Below the pieces are notes generated by a model. The model made no database searches. It was not told where the DNA came from and saw nothing but the letters and a program-made list of their open reading frames with translations. The position numbers and the translations under genes are program-made. This document shows positions 1-7,283 of a DNA stretch of 9,083 bases, piece by piece. The stretch's first letter is position 1, and the number at the start of each line of letters is the position of its first letter. The stretch is from Butyrivibrio sp. (GTDB lineage: Bacteria > Bacillota_A > Clostridia > Lachnospirales > Lachnospiraceae), in NCBI RefSeq assembly GCF_024699075.1, contig NZ_JAILQF010000142.1, positions 1-9,083 on the forward strand. Reading direction: 5' to 3'.

Positions 1-13
1 CTGAGGAAAGAAT

Positions 14-1126
14 ATGACAAATGAAAAAATATTTGTAACAAGGTCTTCGATGCCCCCTTACGAGGAATATATAGAAGCAATTAAACCATTATGGGAGTCG
101 CACTGGCTTACCAATATGGGCAAGTACCATCAGGAACTGGAACATAAACTGGAAATGTATTTGGATGTTCCGAAGATTTCATTGACCGTCAACGGGCACA
201 TGGCGCTTGAATTAGCAATTCAAGCATTTGACTTTCCAGAAGGCAGCGAAATAATAACTACCCCATTCACCTTCGTGTCTACTACACATGCTATAGTCCG
301 TAATCGTCTAGAGCCTGTCTTCTGTGATGTGAAAGAGTCGGACGGTACAATTGATGAAACTAAAATCGAAGATTTGATTACACCCAAAACGGTAGCGATA
401 GTTCCTGTACATGTATATGGGAATCTCTGTAATGTCAATGCGATCCAGAAGATTGCTGACAAGTACAATCTTAAGGTTATCTATGATGCAGCTCACGCTT
501 TCGGTGTGAAGTGCGATGGTGTTGGTATAGGAAATTATGGTGATGCATCTATTTACAGTTTTCACGCAACAAAAGTATTCAACACCATCGAAGGTGGCGC
601 AGTTGTGTGCAAAGATGACAAAATGTACGCGCGGATGCATGACCTTAAGGACTTTGGTATTCGAACCGAAGAGGTTACAGCATCGGTCGGCGCAAATGGG
701 AAGATGAGTGAGTTTAATGCCATCATGGGGCTTTGCAATTTGAAACATTTAACGGATGCTCTGAATGCGCGAAAAAAGGCCTTTAACAGATATGTTGGAG
801 GTCTGAAGGATGTTAAAGGAATTAGAATTCCTGAACCTGCCATAGCAACAACTAGAAATTACGCTTATTTCCCTATATTTGTAGAAAGTGACTATGGACT
901 TTGCAGAGATGAACTGCACAAGAGACTGGCAAATAATGATATCTTTGCGAGAAAATACTTTTATCCTCTGACGGCTGATCAGGCATGCTTTAAGAACCGT
1001 TACAAAAATGCAGATCTAAAAATCGCAAGAAAGCTATCAAGGCAGGTAATGGTGTTGCCATTGTATGAGGAGATAAAGACGGAACAGGTGGACGAAATCA
1101 TATCAATTATCAAGGAGGTTAACTGA
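14..1126 (+). CDS. DegT/DnrJ/EryC1/StrS family PLP aminotransferase (VioA-like)
   Basis: This is a cytoplasmic PLP-dependent aminotransferase of the sugar-aminotransferase family, which usually moves an amino group from glutamate to a keto group of a nucleotide sugar or cyclitol. At 370 residues it has normal full length. The Schiff-base lysine is K187 in SFHATK (182-187), followed by the family's glycine pair (EGG, 193-195). D158 in YDAAHAFG is the expected partner of the pyridine nitrogen. The N-terminal PPYEEYI and WLTN segments resemble VioA-type enzymes (dTDP-4-amino-4,6-dideoxyglucose formation) as I remember them, but the substrate cannot be fixed from sequence alone. The start is supported by GAGGAAAG at 3-10. 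The stop overlaps the start of the radical SAM gene by one base (TGATG), and that gene's Shine-Dalgarno lies inside this gene. A TGA at 2-4 could be the end of an upstream gene, so this may not be the first gene of the operon. Confidence 0.93.
   Translation: MTNEKIFVTRSSMPPYEEYIEAIKPLWESHWLTNMGKYHQELEHKLEMYLDVPKISLTVNGHMALELAIQAFDFPEGSEIITTPFTFVSTTHAIVRNRLEPVFCDVKESDGTIDETKIEDLITPKTVAIVPVHVYGNLCNVNAIQKIADKYNLKVIYDAAHAFGVKCDGVGIGNYGDASIYSFHATKVFNTIEGGAVVCKDDKMYARMHDLKDFGIRTEEVTASVGANGKMSEFNAIMGLCNLKHLTDALNARKKAFNRYVGGLKDVKGIRIPEPAIATTRNYAYFPIFVESDYGLCRDELHKRLANNDIFARKYFYPLTADQACFKNRYKNADLKIARKLSRQVMVLPLYEEIKTEQVDEIISIIKEVN
1112..1119 (+). promoter_or_regulatory. Strong Shine-Dalgarno AAGGAGGT for the radical SAM gene
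   Basis: AAGGAGGT matches the consensus almost perfectly and ends 6 bases before the ATG at 1126. It is embedded in the last codons of the aminotransferase gene. Together with the TGATG stop/start overlap, it fixes the start and indicates translational coupling. Confidence 0.85.
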
Positions 1127-2238
1127 TGTCACAAAAAATGAATATCGTCTCAAAACTACATCAACCGTTTGTGGTTGATAGAATAACAGGAGATGATTGG
1201 AACAGAGGACCACTTGTAGTTGAAATGGATACTACTGAAGCTTGTAATCTGGCATGCCCTGGATGTATCAGCGAGGATCTGGTTAGTAATGCCACGTCTT
1301 TTTCTGATGAGAGACTATTTGAAATTGGAAAAGAGATGTATGAGATTGGAGTCAAGGCGGTTGTGTTGATCGGTGGAGGAGAGCCTCTAGCTCATCCAAA
1401 AATTGGCAAGTTCATGGAATACCTGGGGGAGCATGATATTCATATTGGTATCACGACAAATGGTTATTTCATTCCGAGGTATTTGGAGACGATTGCAAAC
1501 AGAGCATCGTGGACCAGGGTGTCAATGGATGCTGCAACACAAGAAACATTTGATAAACTTCGACCATCAAAGGATGGAAAATCAAAGTTTGATGCGATAG
1601 TGAAAGGAATGCGAGATCTTGCAAAGATAAAGAAAGGAAAACTTGGCTTTTCATATCTAATACGTACTGAAGCAGACGGCTTTGGAATTACATCGAATAT
1701 TCATGAAATATACGATGCAGCACTCTTGGCAAGAGACATTGGCTGTGACTATTTTGAAGTGAAGCCAAGTTATGCATACGCAGGCGGAAGACCTCACGCT
1801 CTAGTCGTCCATAGTAAAGAAAGAATGAACGAGGCCAAAAAGCAAGTCGAGAAACTTAAAGATTTGGATACAGATAGCTTTAAGGTCATTACCGCAATTA
1901 ACCTAGAAGACTCTCTTAATTGCGTACAGACATACCAAAACAAAGATTATCACTTCTGCCCAGCAGCACATTTAAGAACTTTGATTTGCCCGTCAGGTGT
2001 TTATGTATGCCCATATTGGAGAGGTAAAACTCCGTACAGAATAGGAGACGCTAAAACTCAGTCTCTTGAAGACATTTGGCATTCTGAAAAGAGAAAGAAC
2101 ATAATGAATCAATTGGATCCAGCAATCAAGTGTAATTTCCATTGCCTTAGAAATGAGACTAACAAAGAGGTAATCAGAATTCAGAAAACAAATGGAGAAG
2201 GTATCGATATTATTCCAGAATATGACAGATTTTTCTAA
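1126..2238 (+). CDS. Radical SAM protein with a reduced SPASM/twitch-like C-terminal domain
   Basis: This is a radical S-adenosylmethionine enzyme of 370 residues. The 4Fe-4S/SAM motif CX3CX2C is C40, C44 and C47 (EACNLACPGC), and GGGEP at 83-87 is the SAM-binding glycine motif. The C-terminal region carries C278, C288 and C295 (CPSGVYVC), an IGDAKTQSLEDIWHS segment typical of SPASM domains (307-320), and C336 and C340. That is fewer cysteines than the seven of a full SPASM domain, so one auxiliary cluster is more likely than two. Family members oxidise, epimerise or cross-link small molecules and peptides. BtrN, a known SPASM/twitch dehydrogenase that works with a DegT aminotransferase in 2-deoxystreptamine synthesis, is a useful precedent for the neighbouring gene, but identity is not claimed. 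No precursor-peptide gene is visible, so a sugar or small-molecule substrate is favoured. The substrate is unknown. Confidence 0.9.
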   Translation: MSQKMNIVSKLHQPFVVDRITGDDWNRGPLVVEMDTTEACNLACPGCISEDLVSNATSFSDERLFEIGKEMYEIGVKAVVLIGGGEPLAHPKIGKFMEYLGEHDIHIGITTNGYFIPRYLETIANRASWTRVSMDAATQETFDKLRPSKDGKSKFDAIVKGMRDLAKIKKGKLGFSYLIRTEADGFGITSNIHEIYDAALLARDIGCDYFEVKPSYAYAGGRPHALVVHSKERMNEAKKQVEKLKDLDTDSFKVITAINLEDSLNCVQTYQNKDYHFCPAAHLRTLICPSGVYVCPYWRGKTPYRIGDAKTQSLEDIWHSEKRKNIMNQLDPAIKCNFHCLRNETNKEVIRIQKTNGEGIDIIPEYDRFF

Positions 2239-2242
2239 TAAA

Positions 2243-2260
2243 GATAATGCCGGCAATATC
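2243..2260. repeat. Imperfect 18-bp palindrome around TGCCGGCA in the rSAM-ALDH gap
   Basis: GATAATGCCGGCAATATC reads nearly the same on both strands, with one mismatched symmetric pair and a perfect 8-bp TGCCGGCA core. It lies in the 51-base gap between the radical SAM and aldehyde dehydrogenase genes. With no loop it is more like a protein-binding dyad than a terminator, and no T-run follows. Function is unknown and chance is possible. Confidence 0.25.
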
Positions 2261-2289
2261 GGAAATAAATTGAGTAATGAGGTTATGCA

Positions 2290-3771
2290 ATGAATATTCA
2301 AAAAAGGATTGTCGAAAAAAAAATCGAAAAAAGAGCATATATCAACGGACGGTATGTAGATGCTATAGACAAAGAAATTATTCAAAAGACCTCCTCTATT
2401 GATGGAAGCGATTTGAGCGGTATTGCATCTTGTAAAAAAGAAGATGTGGATATTGCTGTCCAAGCGGCAAAAGAAGCCTTCGAATCAGGTATATGGAGTA
2501 AAACAACTCATGCGCATAGAAAAGAGGTACTACTCCATCTAGCCGCTCTGATGGAAAAAAATCGGGAAACGCTAGCGCTTCTCGATACCTATGAAACAGG
2601 CCGAGCATATAAAAATTATTACGAGGATTCTATACCAAAAGCGATAGAAGCACTTCGATATTTTGCAGAGAGTATCGACAAATATTATGATGTCTCCATT
2701 CCTTCGGATACTACAGAATTTGGAATAATAAAAAAAGTTCCATTAGGTGTGGTAGGACTTATTACCCCATGGAATGACCCCATGGTAGTATCAGCATGGA
2801 AATATGGTCCTGCACTTGCTATGGGAAATTCCGTCATTCTAAAGCCTGCAGAACAATCCTCTCTTTCGGCCATTTTCTTAGCAGGGCTAACAAAAGAAGC
2901 CGGAATACCAGACGGTGTGTTCAATGTAGTCCCTGGATATGGTGAAACAGCAGGTAAAGCACTTGCTCTTCATAAAGATGTGAGAGGAATTTTCTTCACC
3001 GGCTCTAGTGAGGTTGGAAAAAAAATAATGACGTACGCCGGTGAGTCTAACATGAAAAAGGTGGGTCTTGAATGTGGCGGTAAGGGGCCGTATATAGTAA
3101 CGGAATCATGTAAGAATGTCAAAGAATCTGCTAAAGTGCTCTCTGATAATATGTTCTACAATCAAGGACAGATTTGCTCCGCCCCATCAAGGGTCATCGT
3201 GTCAGAGAATAAGTATGATGAATTCATGAAAGCTCTTAAGGTCGAATGTGAAAGATACGTTCCAGGAGATCCGTTTGATGATGAAAACAACGTGGGCTGT
3301 GTAGTAAGCCGCGAGCAATATAATAAAATCAAGAAATATATCGAAGAAGGAGTTAGTAGTGGCGCAGATGTCTATCAAGCTACAGGAGAGAAAAAACACC
3401 ATAAAGATGCATGTTGTATAAAACCAACTATCATATCTGATATAGATGCAACCAGCAAACTTGCAAGGGAAGAAATCTTCGGGCCGGTAGTCGTAGTACT
3501 TAAAGCAAAATCAACCGAAGATGCGATTTCCATTGCAAATGACTCAAACTATGGACTTGCAGGAGCCATATGGACAGATGACTTAAATGAAGCATTTTAT
3601 GTGGCAAATCGCGTCGAAGTAGGACTTCTCCATATCAACAGCTATGGAAATGATGATAATAGATCACCATTTGGCGGTGTAAAGGAATCTGGGTTGGGCA
3701 AAGACAAATCCATGTATGCCTTTGACGAATACAGCGACTTAAAATCTATATGGGTGCATATAAAAAAATGA
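2290..3771 (+). CDS. NAD(P)-dependent aldehyde dehydrogenase (PuuC-like)
   Basis: This is a full-length (493 residues) soluble aldehyde dehydrogenase that oxidises an aldehyde to a carboxylic acid with NAD(P). The catalytic parts are intact: the PWND oxyanion asparagine N162, cofactor lysine K185 (LKPAE), the FTGSSEVG nucleotide loop (236-243), general base E261 (GLECGG), nucleophile C296 (NQGQICS) and EEIFGPV (394-400). The C-terminal FGGVKESGLGKDKS and the overall layout resemble gamma-glutamyl-gamma-aminobutyraldehyde dehydrogenase PuuC as I recall it, which would fit an amino or N-acylamino aldehyde substrate; this is inference. The start has GAGGT at 2279-2283, 6 bases upstream. An out-of-frame ATG at 2285 is rejected. 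The stop overlaps the ATP-grasp start by four bases (ATGA), which points to sequential action: make an acid, then ligate it. An aldehyde dehydrogenase is unusual in a glycan locus. Confidence 0.92.
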   Translation: MNIQKRIVEKKIEKRAYINGRYVDAIDKEIIQKTSSIDGSDLSGIASCKKEDVDIAVQAAKEAFESGIWSKTTHAHRKEVLLHLAALMEKNRETLALLDTYETGRAYKNYYEDSIPKAIEALRYFAESIDKYYDVSIPSDTTEFGIIKKVPLGVVGLITPWNDPMVVSAWKYGPALAMGNSVILKPAEQSSLSAIFLAGLTKEAGIPDGVFNVVPGYGETAGKALALHKDVRGIFFTGSSEVGKKIMTYAGESNMKKVGLECGGKGPYIVTESCKNVKESAKVLSDNMFYNQGQICSAPSRVIVSENKYDEFMKALKVECERYVPGDPFDDENNVGCVVSREQYNKIKKYIEEGVSSGADVYQATGEKKHHKDACCIKPTIISDIDATSKLAREEIFGPVVVVLKAKSTEDAISIANDSNYGLAGAIWTDDLNEAFYVANRVEVGLLHINSYGNDDNRSPFGGVKESGLGKDKSMYAFDEYSDLKSIWVHIKK

Positions 3772-4949
3772 AAAAAGTTTTAATTCCAAACGGAAGTTTT
3801 CACGATATACCATTAATAAAAAAAGCTAAAGAATACGGGTATTATGTGATTACATCTGGCACTGCGCCAGAAGGATTGGGACACAGATACGCTGACGAAT
3901 ATGTATATGGAGATTTTTCAATCCCAGACAAGATGTTGGAAATAGCTCAATCTAAGAACATTGATAAAGTATGTTCTAATTGTAATGATTTTGGGTACCT
4001 GTCTGCATGCTATGTTGCGGAAAAAATGCAACTAGGTGGTCACGAGCGATATGAAGATGCCTTAACTCTTCACCATAAAGATTTGTTCAAAAAATTATCA
4101 AAAAAATTAAAGATATCCTCCCCTGTAGCCATAGACTTTGATTGTGAAACTGATGCAAATAGATACCTATTGCAAGCACAATATCCAATTATTGTAAAAC
4201 CTGTAGATTTGGGAGCTGGTCAAGGGATTCGGAGAGCTAATACACAGAGCGAAGGAAGATATGCCGTTAGAGATGCTTTTTATAAATCAAAGTGTAAAAA
4301 AATAGTTATCGAGCCTTTTATAACCGGAAGCAACCATAGCTTTAATGCTTTTTTAGTCAACGGAAAAGTTAGAGGCTATTACAGTGACAATGAGTATATG
4401 CACTATAGCAAATACCGTGTTTCTACTTCGGGTGGACCAGCAGATTTTATTGAAGATGTTGTTGATACACTTATTAGTGACACTGAAACTGTAGCTGAAG
4501 CTCTGTCCATAAAAGATGGATTGATGCACTCGCAGTACATTTTAGATAGAGAGCATAAACCACATATCCTTGAAATAACCAGACGGATGAGTGGAGATTG
4601 GTATCCATATCCCGAGATAAAAGCGACAGGAATTGATTGGGTTGATTATATATTCAGAACACAATGCGCTGATAATGTATCAGATTTTCCTAATAACATC
4701 AGACAAAAAGGATACACCGGCAGACATTGCCTGAATGGTCACAAAAAAGGAAAGATTAAAAACATCAGATTCGATTCTGATCTTGAAAAATATATTTACG
4801 ATTCCGTGATGTGGTTAGGAAAAGGTTATGAAATAAAAAACACTGAAAAAGATTATCCCGGAATAATTTTTTTTGATTTTGATGACAGAGAAAAAATGAT
4901 TTATATAGTTGAACATATAGATATGTTTGTCGAACTTATCTATGAATAA
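3768..4949 (+). CDS. ATP-grasp ligase, probable carboxylate-amine ligase
   Basis: This is an ATP-grasp enzyme. The family activates a carboxylate as an acyl phosphate and joins it to an amine or another nucleophile. Starting at 3768 gives 393 residues and an ATGA overlap with the aldehyde dehydrogenase. The in-frame ATG at 3750 would add six residues but has no Shine-Dalgarno and overlaps more, so 3768 is preferred. Features seen: an N-terminal Rossmann-like preATP-grasp domain (KKVLIPNGSFHDIPLIKKA), ATP-binding K144 in IVKP, a glycine-rich loop GAGQG (149-153), E182 in IEPF, and the metal-binding end HILEITRR (E269, R272/R273). Residues about 310-393 form a further small domain that I do not recognise. 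No membrane segments are evident. By position the acid could be the product of the preceding dehydrogenase, but carboxylate and acceptor are unknown. Confidence 0.86.
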   Translation: MKKVLIPNGSFHDIPLIKKAKEYGYYVITSGTAPEGLGHRYADEYVYGDFSIPDKMLEIAQSKNIDKVCSNCNDFGYLSACYVAEKMQLGGHERYEDALTLHHKDLFKKLSKKLKISSPVAIDFDCETDANRYLLQAQYPIIVKPVDLGAGQGIRRANTQSEGRYAVRDAFYKSKCKKIVIEPFITGSNHSFNAFLVNGKVRGYYSDNEYMHYSKYRVSTSGGPADFIEDVVDTLISDTETVAEALSIKDGLMHSQYILDREHKPHILEITRRMSGDWYPYPEIKATGIDWVDYIFRTQCADNVSDFPNNIRQKGYTGRHCLNGHKKGKIKNIRFDSDLEKYIYDSVMWLGKGYEIKNTEKDYPGIIFFDFDDREKMIYIVEHIDMFVELIYE

Positions 4950-5006
4950 TGTGAAGAAGTGGAAAATATACTAACATAACTTTTTTAATGACGAAGCTAG
5001 TAGAGT

Positions 5007-5020
5007 AGCAAATAATTGCT
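5007..5020. repeat. Small inverted repeat AGCAA-ataa-TTGCT
   Basis: This is a five-base-pair stem with a four-base loop in the 102-base gap before the glycosyltransferase. It is followed at 5022-5031 by the perfect palindrome ATCATATGAT. No T-run follows either, so they do not make a terminator. TATGAT inside the second element resembles a -10 box, but there is no matching -35. Function is unknown. Confidence 0.2.
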
Positions 5021-5035
5021 CATCATATGATAAGT

Positions 5036-5043
5036 AGGAAGGA
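5036..5043 (+). promoter_or_regulatory. Shine-Dalgarno AGGAAGGA for the glycosyltransferase
   Basis: This purine-rich site ends 8 bases before the ATG at 5052 and supports that start. The gene has its own ribosome entry after a 102-base gap rather than coupling to the ATP-grasp gene. Confidence 0.7.
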
Positions 5044-5051
5044 TCAATTTT

Positions 5052-6485
5052 ATGAACTATAAGTTAAGTATATGTATCCCCTCATACAATAGAGGTAATT
5101 TAGCCGAAAAATTAGTAAATAACCTTTTACGTGTATTTAAAAATAAAAAATATATTGAAATTGTAATATCTAATAATGGTAGTGTTTCTAATACAGAAGG
5201 CTACAAAGCATTGAAAAATAAAAATAATGACAATCTATTATATAAAGAATTCGAAGAAAACAAGGGATTTGAAGAAAACTTAAGGACAGTTGTCAGTTAT
5301 GCACGATCAAATTTGTGTCTAATACTTAGTGATGAAGATGAGTTGATTCCTGAAAACATTGATTATTATATAAACTTTTTTGACGAACATCCTTCTTTGG
5401 CCGTCATGTATTCAAAAGTTGAATCGCATCCTACCTATTCAGTGAATGAAAAGTTGTATTGGAAAAAAGGATACGAAGCAGCACATTGTTTCTATGTTGA
5501 TGCATATATTTCTGGAATAATCTTTAATAAGCTTATTGTCACTGATGAATTGTTAACGAATATTTATTCAAAATGCAAAACTTATTATACATACCGGTAT
5601 GTTCCCCAATTGTTTTGGATTGGAGAAGCAATTTTACGTGGCGATTTTGCGTATAATCCTATGATTGATTTGATACGAGTTGGAAAAAATATCCTTGAAC
5701 GTGATCTGGATTGCAAAAATTTAGGAAATGGTTTTTCTGTTTCTCAGGTCATGCTCCCTGAATCATATATTAATAATTCACATGAGGTGATAAATTTTAT
5801 ATATGAAAGAGAAACAAATATTGATGTCAAGTTGTTGATGTTTCAACAATATTTAAAATATGCATTTTTATCGATAGATTGGTTGGATATTGCAGCAAAA
5901 GCATCCGGAACTGTGCTCAAAGATAGAATACCAATACTAACCAAAATTAAAGAATCTCTAGAGAGCGGTATTTCTGCTATCGTAAATAACGCTATAGATA
6001 GAAATATATATATTGATGTCATAAAATTTCAATACAATTATGTGCGATTTATTTATAACAGAGATTCTTACATAGACACATTGACTCATATGCCACCAGT
6101 AAATAGGCTGAAGGCGCTGTTTGAGCAAAAAGGAATTGCTTCAATAGCAATATACGGTGTAGGTGGCAATGCCGAGAGCACAGCAGTATTAATTTACAGA
6201 CTAATCAAGAACCTTGTATCAGTTATTCTTGTCGATCGTGATGCGGGTAGATTTGATATAGATGCATCTAATCCAGGTAGGTTTCAACAGACCGATCAAG
6301 ATTTTTATGAACTGACAGTAAATCCTCCAAGTGAGTTAAGCAAAAATACCGATTTAATTATCGTCGTTTGCGCCGGATATATTGAAGAAATAAAGGAATA
6401 TTTGAAAGCATTTACATCAGCACCAATTTTATCCATAGTTGATCTATATGATATGTGTAATGGAACATTTAACTGCAATAATTAG
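5052..6485 (+). CDS. GT2 family glycosyltransferase with C-terminal Rossmann-like domain
   Basis: The N-terminal half is a GT-A fold, family 2 glycosyltransferase that moves a sugar from a nucleotide donor to a growing glycan. It begins with LSICIPSYNRG (5-15), then has VISNNGS (38-44) and an acidic metal-binding stretch SDEDE (93-97) in place of the usual DXD. Residues about 150-350 are a poorly conserved acceptor-side region with no obvious membrane helix, so the protein is probably cytoplasmic or peripheral. Residues 361-465 form a second domain with IAIYGVGGNAE (365-375, GxGG nucleotide-binding-like loop), then VILVDRD (391-397) and DLIIVVCAGY (434-443), typical of Rossmann-like modules appended to glycan enzymes. 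At 477 residues it is longer than a minimal GT2. The gene is far richer in A and T than the genes before it, which suggests separate acquisition. Donor and acceptor cannot be inferred. Confidence 0.85.
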   Translation: MNYKLSICIPSYNRGNLAEKLVNNLLRVFKNKKYIEIVISNNGSVSNTEGYKALKNKNNDNLLYKEFEENKGFEENLRTVVSYARSNLCLILSDEDELIPENIDYYINFFDEHPSLAVMYSKVESHPTYSVNEKLYWKKGYEAAHCFYVDAYISGIIFNKLIVTDELLTNIYSKCKTYYTYRYVPQLFWIGEAILRGDFAYNPMIDLIRVGKNILERDLDCKNLGNGFSVSQVMLPESYINNSHEVINFIYERETNIDVKLLMFQQYLKYAFLSIDWLDIAAKASGTVLKDRIPILTKIKESLESGISAIVNNAIDRNIYIDVIKFQYNYVRFIYNRDSYIDTLTHMPPVNRLKALFEQKGIASIAIYGVGGNAESTAVLIYRLIKNLVSVILVDRDAGRFDIDASNPGRFQQTDQDFYELTVNPPSELSKNTDLIIVVCAGYIEEIKEYLKAFTSAPILSIVDLYDMCNGTFNCNN

Positions 6486-6509
6486 AGTCTGATAGAAAAT
6501 GGTGATTTC

Positions 6510-7283
6510 ATGAAAGTAGTAATCTTGGCAGGCGGTAAGGGAACAAGAATATCAGAAGAATCACATTTACGTCCAAAACCCATGGTTGAAATAGGCGGCA
6601 AGCCTATTCTATGGCATATAATGAAAGGATACACTCATTATGGCTTTAATGACTTTGTGATTTGCGCTGGATATAAACAGGATATTATTAAGGAGTGGTT
6701 CGCTCAGTATTTTATTCACTTTTCAGATATAACGTTTGATTTCACAAAAGGGAATGAAATAACAGTTCATCAGGAGCATGTTGAACCGTGGAGAGTTACG
6801 ATTGTTGATACTGGATTGGATACACAAACAGGTGGAAGAATAAAAAGAATTCAACCATATATTGGCGCTAATCCTTTTCTACTAACATATGGCGATGGTG
6901 TAGGTGATGTGGATATAAATAAAGTAATTAATTTCCATAAAGAACACCATAGATATGCTACTCTTTCGTTGTATAACTTTGGGCAGACAAAAGGTGTCCT
7001 CGAAAGAAACCTTGATGGATCAATATCCTCATTTCGCGAAAAATCAACTTTTGATGGCAGTCTTATTAATATTGGTTTTATGGTACTTGAACATCAGGTA
7101 TTCGATTACATTAGAGGTGATTGGGAGCAATTTGAAGGTGATCCCTTAACAAAATTGGTTCATGATAGCCAATTAGATGGTTATGTTCATCAAGGTTTTT
7201 GGCAATGCATGGATACAATGAATGAGCGTCAAAAGTTGGAGGATCTGTGGAATTCCGGGACGGCTCCCTGGAAAGTATGGTAA
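6510..7283 (+). CDS. rfbF: Glucose-1-phosphate cytidylyltransferase
   Basis: This enzyme makes CDP-glucose from alpha-D-glucose 1-phosphate and CTP, the first step of CDP-3,6-dideoxyhexose and related CDP-sugar pathways in the cytoplasm. The length (257 residues) is typical. Residues seen: the nucleotide loop LAGGKGTR (6-13), K23 in LRPKPM, the metal site YGDGVGD (127-133, D129 and D133), and the family's characteristic ending GTAPWKVW. The region that usually reads INGGF reads INIGF (186-190), a small deviation. The start is 24 bases after the glycosyltransferase stop, with only a weak GGTGA (6501-6505) in front. The next expected enzyme, CDP-glucose 4,6-dehydratase (RfbG), is not found in the window. 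Instead a short disrupted reading region and an SDR gene follow. Assignment to this family is firm; the final sugar is not known. Confidence 0.94.
   Translation: MKVVILAGGKGTRISEESHLRPKPMVEIGGKPILWHIMKGYTHYGFNDFVICAGYKQDIIKEWFAQYFIHFSDITFDFTKGNEITVHQEHVEPWRVTIVDTGLDTQTGGRIKRIQPYIGANPFLLTYGDGVGDVDINKVINFHKEHHRYATLSLYNFGQTKGVLERNLDGSISSFREKSTFDGSLINIGFMVLEHQVFDYIRGDWEQFEGDPLTKLVHDSQLDGYVHQGFWQCMDTMNERQKLEDLWNSGTAPWKVW

Noticed and set aside
1126..2238. First radical SAM protein as a RiPP maturase
   Set aside because: No precursor peptide with repeated modifiable residues or leader is visible nearby; the neighbours are sugar and small-molecule enzymes.
1993..2463. 156-codon minus-strand frame across the rSAM-ALDH junction
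   Set aside because: It overlaps two genes with intact catalytic motifs and shows no domain; treated as a shadow.
3750..3767. Upstream in-frame start for the ATP-grasp protein
   Set aside because: It has no Shine-Dalgarno, and the start at 3768 gives the common ATGA overlap with the preceding gene.
4971..4986. Six-T run after the ATP-grasp gene as a terminator
   Set aside because: I found no stem immediately before the T-run.
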